The translations under genes and the position numbers were made by a program. This document shows, piece after piece, positions 53,336-61,868 of a stretch of 64,000 bases of DNA (position 1 is its first letter; every line of letters starts with the position of its first letter). The notes beneath the pieces were generated by a model. That model was not told the DNA's origin, made no database searches, and saw nothing but the letters and a program-made list of their open reading frames with translations. Source of the stretch: Coprococcus sp. Its GTDB lineage: Bacteria > Bacillota > Clostridia > Lachnospirales > Lachnospiraceae. The stretch covers positions 49,094-113,093 of the forward strand of contig JAAWDY010000016.1 in assembly GCA_022793995.1 (NCBI GenBank), given 5' to 3'.

Positions 53336-53377
53336 AAAGCACACAGATCCTTAGAAGAGGAGTTGTGTGCTTTTTTT
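53336..53377 (+). terminator. Intrinsic terminator in front of the ABC transporter operon
   Basis: AAAGCACACA (53336-53345) pairs with TGTGTGCTTT (53364-53373), and T residues continue to 53377. It ends 20 nt before the start codon of the binding-protein gene, too close for a promoter between them. It therefore terminates upstream transcription, acts as an attenuator for the ABC operon, or both. Confidence 0.85.
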
Positions 53378-53397
53378 GTGGGAAGGAGAAAAAGGAG

Positions 53398-55002
53398 ATG
53401 AAAATCAAAAAGAATCTCATCTTACTTTGGGCAGTGATTGTACTTGCCGTGGTATCTGCCTGCGGGAACAGGACAGAAGAAGGAAGGGAAAAGGGTGAAA
53501 AAAAGGATAGTGTGGTGATCGCGATCGGGTCTGAGCCTGAAACATTAGACCCCACCAAGGGGTGGGGGCACGGCAATGCTCCGATTGTACAGAGTACGCT
53601 GATAAAGTATACCGCGGATTTAGAGTTTGAAAAGGACCTGGCTACAGATTATACGCTGTCCAAGGACGGACTGACGTGGACGTTTACGATCCGAGGGGAC
53701 GCTTCTTTTACCGACGGCAAGAAGGTGACAGCGCACGACGTTGCGTTTACGCTGGAAACGGCCAAGGCGGCCCAAGGTTCTGTTGACCTTACTTATATGG
53801 AAAGCGCGAAAGCTAAGGACGATACAACCGTCGTTATCACGCTTAAAAAGCCTACGTCCATTTTCCTCAACACGCTTGCCTCTGTGGGGATTGTCCCGGA
53901 ACATGCCTACGGTGAAGAGTACGGCGTTCGTCCTGTCGGTTCAGGACCATACAAATTTGTTGAGTGGAAACCACAGGAGCAGATTATTTTTACAGCCAAC
54001 GAAGCATATTACGGAGGAGCTCCCAAGATCAAGAACGTTACCGTTGTCTTTATGTCCGAGGACGCGGCCCTGGCCGCCGTCCAGGCAGGTAAAGTTGACG
54101 TTGCATATTCTACTGCGACTTTGGGGACAACGGAGATAGACGGATACCATGTTGAAGCGATTCCGTCCGCGGATAACAGAGGATTCACCCTTCCGATTCT
54201 CCCGGACGAAGGAAAAACCACAGCGGATGGCGCTCCTGTGGGCAATAATGTGACCTGTCATCGTGAAATCCGTCAAGCGGTGGCGTATGCCATTGATCGT
54301 CAGATGGTCGCCGATACGGTACTGAACGGTTTTGGCAGGCCGGCATATTCAGAGAACGACGGCATGCCGTGGAACAATCCTCTGGTTTTGATTGAGACAG
54401 ATACCGCATATGCAAAGAAACTGTTAAAAGACGCAGGGTGGACTGACAGCGACGGAGATGGTATCGTGGAAAAAGACGGATTAAAAGCAGAATTTTCCTG
54501 TATCTATCCGGCGGGGGATTCTGTGCGCCAGGCAGTCGCGATGGCCGCGGCCGAACAGGCGGCGGAAATCGGCGTTCGGATTCATGTGGAGGGCGTCAGC
54601 TGGGACGAAATTACGCGGCGGATGTTTTCGGAAGCCGTTATGATGGGCTGGGGTTCTTCGATTCCCAACGAAACGTACTATCTATACCAATCGGAAGGCG
54701 CCCTAAAGGACGACTTCTATAATCCAGAAGGCTATATGAGCGATGTGACCGACGGATATTTGCAGGCCGCTATGGAATCCCGCACTGTGGAAGAGGCAAA
54801 TGAAAACTGGAAGAAAGCGCAGTGGGACGGCGCAACCGGAACCGCGATGCAGGGCGAATGCCCTTGGGTTTGGATTGTGAACCTGGATCATGTGACATAT
54901 GTCCGGGACGGCCTTTCGATCGGGGAACAGCCGATTCACGGCCACGGCCATGGACTTCCCCTGATCCAGAACCTAAACGAGTGGACATGGAATGAATTAT
55001 GA
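53398..55002 (+). CDS. Nickel/peptide-type ABC transporter substrate-binding lipoprotein
   Basis: 534 residues of the SBP_bac_5 family. Signal peptide and lipobox VSAC (Cys22) place it on the outer membrane face. IAIGSEPETLDPTKGWGHGN and DGLTWTFTIRGDASFTDGKK with VTAHDVAFTLE are the family opening; RQAVAYAIDRQMVADTVLNG lies in the second lobe. The C-terminal GEQPIHGHGHGLPLIQ has three His in five residues, and another His lies in GWGHGN, which suggests metal or metal-chelate binding as in NikA/CntA. Peptide binding is not excluded. AAGGAG nine bases upstream supports the ATG. It is followed by its membrane and ATPase subunits. Confidence 0.85.
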   Translation: MKIKKNLILLWAVIVLAVVSACGNRTEEGREKGEKKDSVVIAIGSEPETLDPTKGWGHGNAPIVQSTLIKYTADLEFEKDLATDYTLSKDGLTWTFTIRGDASFTDGKKVTAHDVAFTLETAKAAQGSVDLTYMESAKAKDDTTVVITLKKPTSIFLNTLASVGIVPEHAYGEEYGVRPVGSGPYKFVEWKPQEQIIFTANEAYYGGAPKIKNVTVVFMSEDAALAAVQAGKVDVAYSTATLGTTEIDGYHVEAIPSADNRGFTLPILPDEGKTTADGAPVGNNVTCHREIRQAVAYAIDRQMVADTVLNGFGRPAYSENDGMPWNNPLVLIETDTAYAKKLLKDAGWTDSDGDGIVEKDGLKAEFSCIYPAGDSVRQAVAMAAAEQAAEIGVRIHVEGVSWDEITRRMFSEAVMMGWGSSIPNETYYLYQSEGALKDDFYNPEGYMSDVTDGYLQAAMESRTVEEANENWKKAQWDGATGTAMQGECPWVWIVNLDHVTYVRDGLSIGEQPIHGHGHGLPLIQNLNEWTWNEL

Positions 55003-55019
55003 TGGAAAGGGGCAGGGTT

Positions 55020-56015
55020 ATGAAAAGAATACTGGGAAGAATTGCCTATAGGACGCTTACCTACGGCGCCAAGGTGATTTCCCTGCTTCTGGCGGTCAGC
55101 GTGATTTCTTTTGCGCTTGTCAGCGCGTCGCCGGTTGACCCGGTACAGCAGTATATTCTCCGAGTTGGAACAGCGGTTTCGCCGGAGCAGCGCGAAGAAA
55201 TCGAGGATTACTGGGGTGTAGATAAACCGCCAGATGAGCGGTATATGGACTGGCTTTCTGAAATTCTGCATGGAAACTTAGGTGAATCTTTGGTTTATCG
55301 AAGACCGGTTGCGGATATAATCGGCGAACGCTTTTTGAATTCTCTTGCCCTGATGTTCTGTGCATGGCTCTTTTCCGGGGTGATTGGGTTTTCCCTGGGA
55401 TGCGTTATGGGAATGTATAAAGACCGATGGCCGGACAGGATCCTGAAAAAAATATGTTATGTTCTGAGCTGTGTGCCTACATTCTGGCTGGGACTTTTGT
55501 TCCTTCTGGTATTTTCCGTATGGCTGGGTTGGTTTCCGATTGGATTTTCCACTCCGATCGGGGTGACAAGCGGGGAGGTGACGATCTGGCAGAAGATGTA
55601 TCATTTGATTTTGCCGGCCTTTACCTTATGCATACTGTCCTTTGTGAATATTGCCCTCCATACCCGCCAAAAACTGGTGGAAGTGCTGAACAGTGAGTAT
55701 GTTTTATTTGCGCGTGCAAGGGGAGAAAGAGAGTTAACGGTTCTTAGGCGCCATGGGCTACGAAATATCCTGCTCCCGGCAGTTACTTTACAGTTTGCAT
55801 CTTTTGCAGAGCTGTTTGGAGGCTCAGTTATGGCAGAAAATGTGTTCAGCTATCCGGGGCTTGGAAGTGCGGTGTCGGAGGCAGGGTTAAACGCAGATGT
55901 TCCGCTTCTCCTTGGAGTGACTCTATTTTCAGCGTTATTTGTATGTGTCGGGAATATGACAGCCAATGTGCTCTATGGAATCATTGACCCGCAGATCCGG
56001 GAGGTGGGGGAATGA
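55020..56015 (+). CDS. ABC transporter permease, DppB/NikB type
   Basis: 331 residues from ATG 55020, with AAAGGGG upstream; alternative ATG codons at 54999 and 55002 overlap the preceding stop. Six membrane segments. The family starts with a membrane segment and VSASPVDPVQQYI, then GVDKPPDERYMDWLSEILHG and the coupling region EYVLFARARGERELTVLRRH with GLRNILLPAV, the EAA-type loop that docks the ATPase. It ends VLYGIIDPQIREVG as usual for this group. The next permease gene overlaps by four bases (ATGA). Confidence 0.9.
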   Translation: MKRILGRIAYRTLTYGAKVISLLLAVSVISFALVSASPVDPVQQYILRVGTAVSPEQREEIEDYWGVDKPPDERYMDWLSEILHGNLGESLVYRRPVADIIGERFLNSLALMFCAWLFSGVIGFSLGCVMGMYKDRWPDRILKKICYVLSCVPTFWLGLLFLLVFSVWLGWFPIGFSTPIGVTSGEVTIWQKMYHLILPAFTLCILSFVNIALHTRQKLVEVLNSEYVLFARARGERELTVLRRHGLRNILLPAVTLQFASFAELFGGSVMAENVFSYPGLGSAVSEAGLNADVPLLLGVTLFSALFVCVGNMTANVLYGIIDPQIREVGE

Positions 56016-56836
56016 TAAAGTGGAACCAGCGTACAAAAGCCGTCGCGCTTGCGGCGGCGATGGCAATTCTTTTACTTCTCGTCTATGCCTCCGGCATTTT
56101 GATTCCCGAATATGCGATAACCGGAAGCTTTCTGGATGCCGGACGCGCGCCCTGCCCGGCGCATCCTTTTGGTACGGATGCATTAGGACGGGATCTGTTT
56201 TTGCGCACTCTAAAAGGTTTATCTGTCAGTATGACGATGGGACTGGCGGCCTCCGCCCTCAGCGCTGTGATCGCCATATTTGTGGGAGTTGTTTCCGCGG
56301 CGGGTTCAAAATATATGGATGGAATTTTGAACTGGCTTATCGACCTTGTGATGGGAGTGCCGCATACGATCCTGATTATTTTGATTTCCTTTGCTCTGGG
56401 ACGCGGGCTCTGGGGGCTTTTTGTGGGGATCGCCGCCACACATTGGTGCAGCCTTGCCCGCCTGATCCGGGGAGAAGTCCTTAAGCTTAGGACCCGACAT
56501 TATGTGGCCGTTTCCCGTAAACTAGGGAAATCAAGCGGATGGATCCTGATGTTCCATTTGCTTCCCCATCTGGCGCCGCAATTTTTGGTGGGGTTGATCC
56601 TGATGCTCCCTCATGCGATCCTGCACGAGGCGTCCATCTCATTTTTGGGATTCGGACTTCCCCCGGAGAGATCCGCGATCGGCATCATTCTGTCTGAAAG
56701 CATGCGCTATATTTCCACGGGAATGTGGTGGACGGCGGTGTTTCCGGGACTTACGCTTGTATTGATTGTACTGTTGGTGGATCATTTGGGAGAGTGCCTG
56801 CGCGAGGTCATGGATCCTTACAGCGCGCAGGAATGA
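56012..56836 (+). CDS. ABC transporter permease, DppC/NikC type
   Basis: 274 residues with six membrane segments. The characteristic PAHPFGTDALGRDLFLRTLK follows the first segment. The EAA-like coupling region is LRTRHYVAVSRKLGKSSGWI. The final FPGLTLVLIVLLVDHLGECL and REVMDPYSAQ match the end of NikC/DppC. The ATGA overlap with the first permease shows that the two membrane subunits are produced in step, forming the channel. Ten nucleotides separate it from the first ATPase gene. Confidence 0.9.
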   Translation: MIKWNQRTKAVALAAAMAILLLLVYASGILIPEYAITGSFLDAGRAPCPAHPFGTDALGRDLFLRTLKGLSVSMTMGLAASALSAVIAIFVGVVSAAGSKYMDGILNWLIDLVMGVPHTILIILISFALGRGLWGLFVGIAATHWCSLARLIRGEVLKLRTRHYVAVSRKLGKSSGWILMFHLLPHLAPQFLVGLILMLPHAILHEASISFLGFGLPPERSAIGIILSESMRYISTGMWWTAVFPGLTLVLIVLLVDHLGECLREVMDPYSAQE

Positions 56837-56846
56837 GGAGGCTTCT

Positions 56847-57782
56847 ATGGAGAAAAAAATAGAAAATTTGCTGGAAATCCAAGATTTATCCGTGTCGTTT
56901 CGGATGTATGGAAACGGTTTGGAACAGACAGAGCTGCAGGTGATCTCGGATTTGAGTCTGACTGTGCGTCCCGGGGAAATTCTTGCCATCGCAGGCTCTT
57001 CTGGATCCGGGAAAAGCCTGTTGGCCTTGGCAGTTTTGGGGCTTTTGCCCGATAACGCTGCTGTGAGCGGGCGTCTCTACTATAAAGGGGAGGAACTGAC
57101 GCGCGCATGGCAAAAACAGCTTCGGGGAACCGAAATCGCTCTGGTTCCGCAGTCCATTGCCTATCTGGATCCTCTGATGAGGGTGGGCGGGCAGGCCGAC
57201 GGACACCTAAGGCCCAAAATGACAGGGAAGCGCAGGGAGATTTTTGATCGTCTCGGACTGCCAAAGCAGACGGAACGGCTCTATCCGTTTCAGCTTTCCG
57301 GCGGTATGGCAAGGCGCGTCCTGGTATCGACGGCGCTGCTTACCGGCGCGGATCTGATGATTGCGGACGAACCGACGCCGGGCATGGGACTAAAGCAGGC
57401 TTTGGCGGCGCTGCAGATGTTCCGGGACTATGCTTCGGAAGGAAAAGCGGTCGTTCTGATTACGCACGACATTGACCTTGCGGTTGAATTTGCCGATCGA
57501 GTCGCTGTGTTCTATGCGGGGACGACGGTGGAAACAGCCCGGGCGTCGGATTTTAAAGAGGGGGAGGAAGCCTTGCGGCATCCATATTCCAGGGCGCTTT
57601 GGAACGCCCTGCCACAAAACGGGTTTCATCCAATCGAAGGTTTCCAGCCGTATGCAGGGAATTTGCCAAAAGGATGCCTGTTTGCACCGCGATGCCCGTA
57701 TAAGACGGAAGAATGTACAAAGACCGCTCCCCCGGTCCAAAAGATACGGGGAGGGGAAGTGAGGTGTTATTATGCCTCTTGA
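56847..57782 (+). CDS. ABC transporter ATPase, NikD/OppD type
   Basis: 311 residues from ATG 56847 (GAGGAG upstream). Walker A is GSSGSGKSLLALAVL, the Q-loop VPQSIAYLDPLMRVGGQADG, signature LSGGMARRVLVSTALL, Walker B LMIADEPTPGM, and the switch His is in LITHDIDLA. The C-terminal oligopeptide/dipeptide extension is present, with cysteines CLFAPRCPYKTEEC and a late Cys, matching the motif that carries an iron-sulfur cluster in Dpp/Opp-type ATPases. The usual catalytic Glu-Pro-Thr is kept. It overlaps the second ATPase gene by 11 nt. Confidence 0.9.
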   Translation: MEKKIENLLEIQDLSVSFRMYGNGLEQTELQVISDLSLTVRPGEILAIAGSSGSGKSLLALAVLGLLPDNAAVSGRLYYKGEELTRAWQKQLRGTEIALVPQSIAYLDPLMRVGGQADGHLRPKMTGKRREIFDRLGLPKQTERLYPFQLSGGMARRVLVSTALLTGADLMIADEPTPGMGLKQALAALQMFRDYASEGKAVVLITHDIDLAVEFADRVAVFYAGTTVETARASDFKEGEEALRHPYSRALWNALPQNGFHPIEGFQPYAGNLPKGCLFAPRCPYKTEECTKTAPPVQKIRGGEVRCYYAS

Positions 57783-58374
57783 AGCAAAAGATATTTATTT
57801 TCGTTATCATAAAAAACAACCGTGGATTCTGGAAAACTGTAATTTGAAAATCGATAAAGGGGAGCACATGGCCGTGTTGGCGCCGAGTGGTTTTGGTAAG
57901 ACAACGCTGGCTATGCTTTTGGCGGGGTATCTGAAACCTGCCAAAGGACGGATCCTGCTGGATGGCCGTCCGCTTCCAAGGAAAGGAGTATGCCCGGTAC
58001 AACTGATCTTCCAGCATCCTGAGACAGCAGTCAATCCCCGCTGGAGGCTTAAGAGAGTTCTGGAAGAGAGCGGAGGCCTAAGGGAAGAGATACGGGAGTC
58101 TTTCGGTATCGAGTGCGCCTGGCTTGACCGGTTTCCGCGAGAACTCTCCGGCGGAGAACTGCAAAGATTCTGTGTGGCAAGGGCGGTAATGAGTGGTGCG
58201 GACTATCTGATCTGTGATGAAATCAGCACAATGCTGGATGGGATTACGCAGGCGCAGATCTGGAAAGCGGTTTTGGATGAGGCCGAGAAGCGGGAGATGG
58301 GTATCCTCGCAATTACACATAATAAACATCTCGCTAAGAAGATCGCAGACAAAATAATTGATCTATCAGAATAG
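57772..58374 (+). CDS. ABC transporter ATPase, NikE/OppF type, short form
   Basis: 200 residues, shorter than the usual 250-330 because the C-terminal oligopeptide extension is missing. Walker A reads APSGFGKTTLAMLL, signature LSGGELQRFCVARAV, Walker B YLICDEISTML and switch His AITHNKHLA. All catalytic parts are therefore present. NikE proteins are often short in this way, which favours a nickel or metal-chelate transporter over a peptide transporter. It overlaps the preceding gene by 11 nt and is the last gene of the five-gene operon. Confidence 0.88.
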   Translation: MPLEAKDIYFRYHKKQPWILENCNLKIDKGEHMAVLAPSGFGKTTLAMLLAGYLKPAKGRILLDGRPLPRKGVCPVQLIFQHPETAVNPRWRLKRVLEESGGLREEIRESFGIECAWLDRFPRELSGGELQRFCVARAVMSGADYLICDEISTMLDGITQAQIWKAVLDEAEKREMGILAITHNKHLAKKIADKIIDLSE

Positions 58375-58412
58375 AAGTGAGCGGTTTTCTTTTTTGCTGG
58401 AAGGTTTTTAGT

Positions 58413-58439
58413 ACTAAATCTTGGATTACTTCATATATT
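58413..58439 (+). promoter_or_regulatory. Candidate sigma-E promoter of the spoIIIA operon
   Basis: CATATATT (58432-58439) resembles the sigma-E -10 consensus, and ACTAAA (58413-58418) lies 13 bases upstream at the -35 position. spoIIIA operons are transcribed by sigma-E in the mother cell. The -35 match is loose. Confidence 0.4.
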
Positions 58440-58458
58440 GTGTAAAGAGGTGGACAAG

Positions 58459-59376
58459 ATGATGAAAGACAAAAAGGAGCAGGTACTTTGCGTGCTGGCA
58501 AAAAAGACCAGGAACATACTTTTAGATTTCGTGAAGGATTTCAGACAGCTCCAGGAAATCCGGTTGCGCGAAGGACAGCCTATGGCGATCCGCTATGGCG
58601 GCAGGGAACATCTTTTCCTGCACCAGGTGACAAAAGACGAACTGCATGAGGCAATGGAGTACATAGCCGATTATTCATTATATGCTTATGAGCATGAGAT
58701 GAGACAGGGCTTTTTGACAGTGCAGGGAGGACACCGGGTAGGCATTGCGGGGAAGATCATACCAGAGGAAGGGCGAGTGAAGAACTTCCAATATATAACG
58801 TCGATCAATATCCGCATTTCCCATGAGATAAAGGGATGTGCGGATAGTTTGTTTCCAGCGGTCCTGGAAAACGGAAGGCTTTGCCACACAATGCTGATCT
58901 CGCCTCCGGGGTGCGGCAAGACAACGCTTCTCAGAGATCTGGTGCGTCAGATCTCTGATGGGAACCGGTATCTGGACGGGAAAAATACAGGGGTAGTGGA
59001 TGAACGCTCGGAGATTGGAGGATGTTATCAAGGCGTTCCCCAGAACCAGATTGGGAAACGGACGGATATCCTGGATAACTGTCCCAAGGCAGAGGGAATG
59101 ATGATGTTGATCCGTTCCATGTCGCCGGAAGTTCTGGCAGTGGATGAAATCGGGACGATGCCGGAGGTGGAAGCTGTGATGTGCGCCATGCACTGCGGCG
59201 TAGTGATGCTGGCAACAGTACATGGGACATCCCTGTCAGAAATCCGTGAAAAACCCCTGTTCCAGACATTGTTAGATAGAAAATGTTTTCAGCGTTACGT
59301 GGTTTTGGATGGTACAAAAAAAATCGGGACCATCGAAGGCATTTATGACGGGCGGGGGAATAAACTATGTATCTGA
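58459..59376 (+). CDS. spoIIIAA: Stage III sporulation protein AA, ATPase
   Basis: 305 residues from ATG 58459 (AGAGGTGG upstream); the frame opens earlier at a TTG without a site. A secretion-type ATPase that powers the SpoIIIA-SpoIIQ channel between mother cell and forespore. The N-terminal LQEIRLREGQPMAIRYGG is conserved, then Walker A LISPPGCGKTTLLRDLVRQI, GVVDERSEIGGCYQGVPQNQ, and Walker B-like VLAVDEIGTMPEVEA with TVHGTS. It overlaps spoIIIAB by ten bases. All eight spoIIIA genes follow in order. Confidence 0.96.
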   Translation: MMKDKKEQVLCVLAKKTRNILLDFVKDFRQLQEIRLREGQPMAIRYGGREHLFLHQVTKDELHEAMEYIADYSLYAYEHEMRQGFLTVQGGHRVGIAGKIIPEEGRVKNFQYITSINIRISHEIKGCADSLFPAVLENGRLCHTMLISPPGCGKTTLLRDLVRQISDGNRYLDGKNTGVVDERSEIGGCYQGVPQNQIGKRTDILDNCPKAEGMMMLIRSMSPEVLAVDEIGTMPEVEAVMCAMHCGVVMLATVHGTSLSEIREKPLFQTLLDRKCFQRYVVLDGTKKIGTIEGIYDGRGNKLCI

Positions 59377-59888
59377 AAATCATTGGATGCGTACTCATTG
59401 TACTTGCCTCTTCCGGCTATGGATATGCGAAAGGGCTGGAATATAAAAAACAGGTAGAAGAGCTGGAGTATGTAAGCCGGCTTCTCCGTCAGGTCGGGGG
59501 AGAAATTTCTTATTTAAAAGCTCCGCTTCCCGACGTGCTCAAAAGAGTGGGAAGAAGGGTAAAAAATCCTTATCAAAGCTGGCTTTTTTCTCTATCTGAC
59601 GCACTGGGAAGAAAAGGGGACGCAGTGCTTGGGGATGTGTGGAGGACCAAAACAGAAGAGGAACTAAAGGGCGTATTCCTTTGCAAAGAAGAGTTGGAGG
59701 AGTTAAAAGGACTGGGCGGGCAGATGGGGCATCTGGACATCAGAATGCAGGAACAGACATTGTCCTGGTATGCAAAGCGTCTGGAAGAAAAAGGGCAGTG
59801 CCTGCGTACAGAACTAGCGCAAAAAAGACGGCTGTGTAACCTCCTTGGGGTGATGGGTGGTGTTTTTCTCGCAATCATTCTTATCTAA
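59367..59888 (+). CDS. spoIIIAB: Stage III sporulation protein AB
   Basis: 173 residues. One N-terminal membrane segment (LKIIGCVLIVLASSGYGYAK) and one C-terminal segment (LGVMGGVFLAIILI) enclose a helical cytoplasmic domain with YVSRLLRQVGGEISYLKAPL and KGVFLCKEELEELKGLGGQM. The fold resembles GspF-like platform proteins and matches the SpoIIIAB family in length (about 170). ATG 59367 lies within the end of spoIIIAA. It belongs to the mother-cell side of the feeding-tube channel. Confidence 0.93.
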   Translation: MYLKIIGCVLIVLASSGYGYAKGLEYKKQVEELEYVSRLLRQVGGEISYLKAPLPDVLKRVGRRVKNPYQSWLFSLSDALGRKGDAVLGDVWRTKTEEELKGVFLCKEELEELKGLGGQMGHLDIRMQEQTLSWYAKRLEEKGQCLRTELAQKRRLCNLLGVMGGVFLAIILI

Positions 59889-59924
59889 GCAAGGAGAAAG
59901 GGAAAGGAAAATAAGGAGAAGTTC

Positions 59925-60119
59925 ATGAGTGTTAATCTGATATTTAAAATAGCCGCTGTGGGAATCTTGGTTTCTGTACTCAGCCAAGTCCTCAAACACA
60001 GCGGGAGAGAAGAACAGGCGTTTCTCACCAGCTTTGCAGGACTGATTCTGGTACTGTTCTGGATTATCCCCTATATTTATGAATTGTTTGAGGATATCCG
60101 CAGACTGTTTGCACTTTGA
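59925..60119 (+). CDS. spoIIIAC: Stage III sporulation protein AC
   Basis: 64 residues with two membrane segments: IFKIAAVGILVSVLSQVL and FLTSFAGLILVLFWIIPYIY, separated by a short KHSGREEQ loop. Size and sequence fit SpoIIIAC exactly. AAGGAGAAG precedes the ATG. With SpoIIIAD it is thought to form a small membrane part of the channel. A 78-nt spacer to spoIIIAD contains no other gene. Confidence 0.93.
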   Translation: MSVNLIFKIAAVGILVSVLSQVLKHSGREEQAFLTSFAGLILVLFWIIPYIYELFEDIRRLFAL

Positions 60120-60197
60120 CGGGCAGGGGAGACGTATGGAAGTAATCTTTCAAATCCACCTGATTGACGCAGCCAGTGCGTCGGAAAAGAGGAAGAG

Positions 60198-60584
60198 ATG
60201 GGGATCATACAGATTGCATGTATCGGAGTCATGGGAACCTTGCTGGCATTACAGTTTAAAAGTACAAAGAATGAGTATGGAATTTATCTTGGAATTGCGG
60301 TAAGTTTGGTTCTCTTTTTTAGTATGAGTAAAAAACTATCAATCATTGTGGATACGATCAACACGATCAGCGGCTTGATACAAGTGGATAAGGCGTATAT
60401 TGAAGCGATTCTGAAAATGCTTGGGGTGGCGTATATCGCAGAATTTGCGTCAGGAATCTGCCGCGACGCAGGATACCAGACCATATCGTCCCAGATTGAG
60501 ATTTTTGCAAAACTTACGATCCTTGCCTTAAGCATGCCGATATTAAAGGCGCTCCTTCTGACAATACAGGAATTCCTAAGCTGA
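60198..60584 (+). CDS. spoIIIAD: Stage III sporulation protein AD
   Basis: 128 residues with three or four hydrophobic segments (IIQIACIGVMGTLLALQF, YGIYLGIAVSLVLFF, FAKLTILALSMPILKALL). The central ILKMLGVAYIAEFASGICRD and AGYQTISSQIEIFAKL are the family hallmark. AGAGGAAGAG lies directly before the ATG. It is distantly related to SpoIIIAC, consistent with their joint role in the channel base. Confidence 0.93.
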   Translation: MGIIQIACIGVMGTLLALQFKSTKNEYGIYLGIAVSLVLFFSMSKKLSIIVDTINTISGLIQVDKAYIEAILKMLGVAYIAEFASGICRDAGYQTISSQIEIFAKLTILALSMPILKALLLTIQEFLS

Positions 60585-60605
60585 GACGAGGAGGTGAAAA
60601 GATAG

Positions 60606-61847
60606 TTGAAAGCAGGAAAACGAAAATGGCCCATTAAACTTGCGGTGTTCGTGTTTACGGTCATCATCATAGGTTCTGTGCAAGGAATGTGTGCAGTCTA
60701 TGCAAAAGAAGAGGACTGGGACAAGGAAGGGCAGGAGAACGAAACAGCGCAGGAAGAGGAAAAAATGACGGAAGAAGAACTTTCCGGCCTGCAGGCGCAA
60801 GTGGAAAAGGGGATTTTGAGCGAACTTGACATGGAAGAGATCGACGCTGTGCTCGGGGACATTTTTCCGGAGAAAAAAACATCGTTTCTTGAGGTGCTCC
60901 AAGCGTTACTGGATGGAAGGGAAACGGTTTCACCGGAGGTTTTTGTGGATTACCTTACAGACACTTTGTTCTATGTTGTAAAGGAAAACCGTCAAGTTCT
61001 GCTTTACCTGCTTTTACTGATTATTGTCGCATCCGTATTCTCCAATTTTTCTAATATATTTCAGAACCGGCAGATTGCACAGATTGGGTTCTACATGGTA
61101 TATATTTTGCTCATCACTCTCTGCCTGCACAGCTTTCAGATTACGGTCGATCAGGTGAGCGAGAGCCTGACAAATTTGACAGTCTTCATGAAAGTCCTTG
61201 GACCGGCGTATTTCCTCAGTATGGCGATCGCGACGGGGAGCGCTTCGTCCATTGCGTTCTACAGTCTGGTGATCTTCTTGATTTACCTTGTGGATCTTTT
61301 GATCCTTCACGTGATGCTGCCCCTCATCCATGTATGCCTGATGGTACAAATCCTAAATTTTCTATCGGATGAAGAAATTCTGTCAAAATCATCGGAGCTT
61401 TTGGAGACTGTGATCGGGTGGATTTTAAAAACACTCTTGGCTTGTGTGACGGGAGTGGGGATTGTACAGGGGCTCCTAGGTCCCGCTATGGACGCGGTAA
61501 AACGGAGCGCGTTTACCAGGGGTACCCAGATGATACCAGGTGTGGGCGATATCATCGGCGGGACAGGGGAAGTGATCCTGGGGACAGCGGTACTCATAAA
61601 AAATGGAATCGGAGTTGCGGGGGCAGTCTTTGTGACCGGAATCTGCCTGGTTCCGCTGATGAACATGGGGATACTGACTCTGATGTACAGAGGGATGGCT
61701 GCGGTGATACAGCCGGTTTCAGACAAAAGAATTGTGGAAGCGGTAAACAGTGTGGGAAAAGGATACCAGATGCTCCTTCGGGTTGTATTTACAACAGGTG
61801 TCTTGTTCTTGATTACCATAGCAGTGACTGCAGTGTCCACAACGTAA
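60606..61847 (+). CDS. spoIIIAE: Stage III sporulation protein AE
   Basis: 413 residues from a TTG start with AGGAGGTG nine bases upstream. A signal-like hydrophobic N-terminus is followed by a Glu-rich linker and then about seven membrane segments. The region VMLPLIHVCLMVQILNFLSD, GIVQGLLGPAMDAVKRSAFT and GVGDIIGGTGEVILGTAVLI is conserved in SpoIIIAE. The acidic 45-residue stretch near 30-75 looks lineage-specific. It is the largest membrane protein of the operon and probably forms the channel body. Confidence 0.94.
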   Translation: MKAGKRKWPIKLAVFVFTVIIIGSVQGMCAVYAKEEDWDKEGQENETAQEEEKMTEEELSGLQAQVEKGILSELDMEEIDAVLGDIFPEKKTSFLEVLQALLDGRETVSPEVFVDYLTDTLFYVVKENRQVLLYLLLLIIVASVFSNFSNIFQNRQIAQIGFYMVYILLITLCLHSFQITVDQVSESLTNLTVFMKVLGPAYFLSMAIATGSASSIAFYSLVIFLIYLVDLLILHVMLPLIHVCLMVQILNFLSDEEILSKSSELLETVIGWILKTLLACVTGVGIVQGLLGPAMDAVKRSAFTRGTQMIPGVGDIIGGTGEVILGTAVLIKNGIGVAGAVFVTGICLVPLMNMGILTLMYRGMAAVIQPVSDKRIVEAVNSVGKGYQMLLRVVFTTGVLFLITIAVTAVSTT

Positions 61848-61868
61848 TGAGGAAAGGAGGAGGCAAAG

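Noticed and set aside
53253..53397. NiCo riboswitch before the ABC operon
   Set aside because: No four-way junction or conserved core could be drawn; only a plain terminator hairpin is supported.
52470..53576. Minus-strand frame of 368 codons opposite the thioesterase, DUF3842 and binding-protein start
   Set aside because: It crosses a terminator and three well-supported plus-strand genes and has no recognisable domain.
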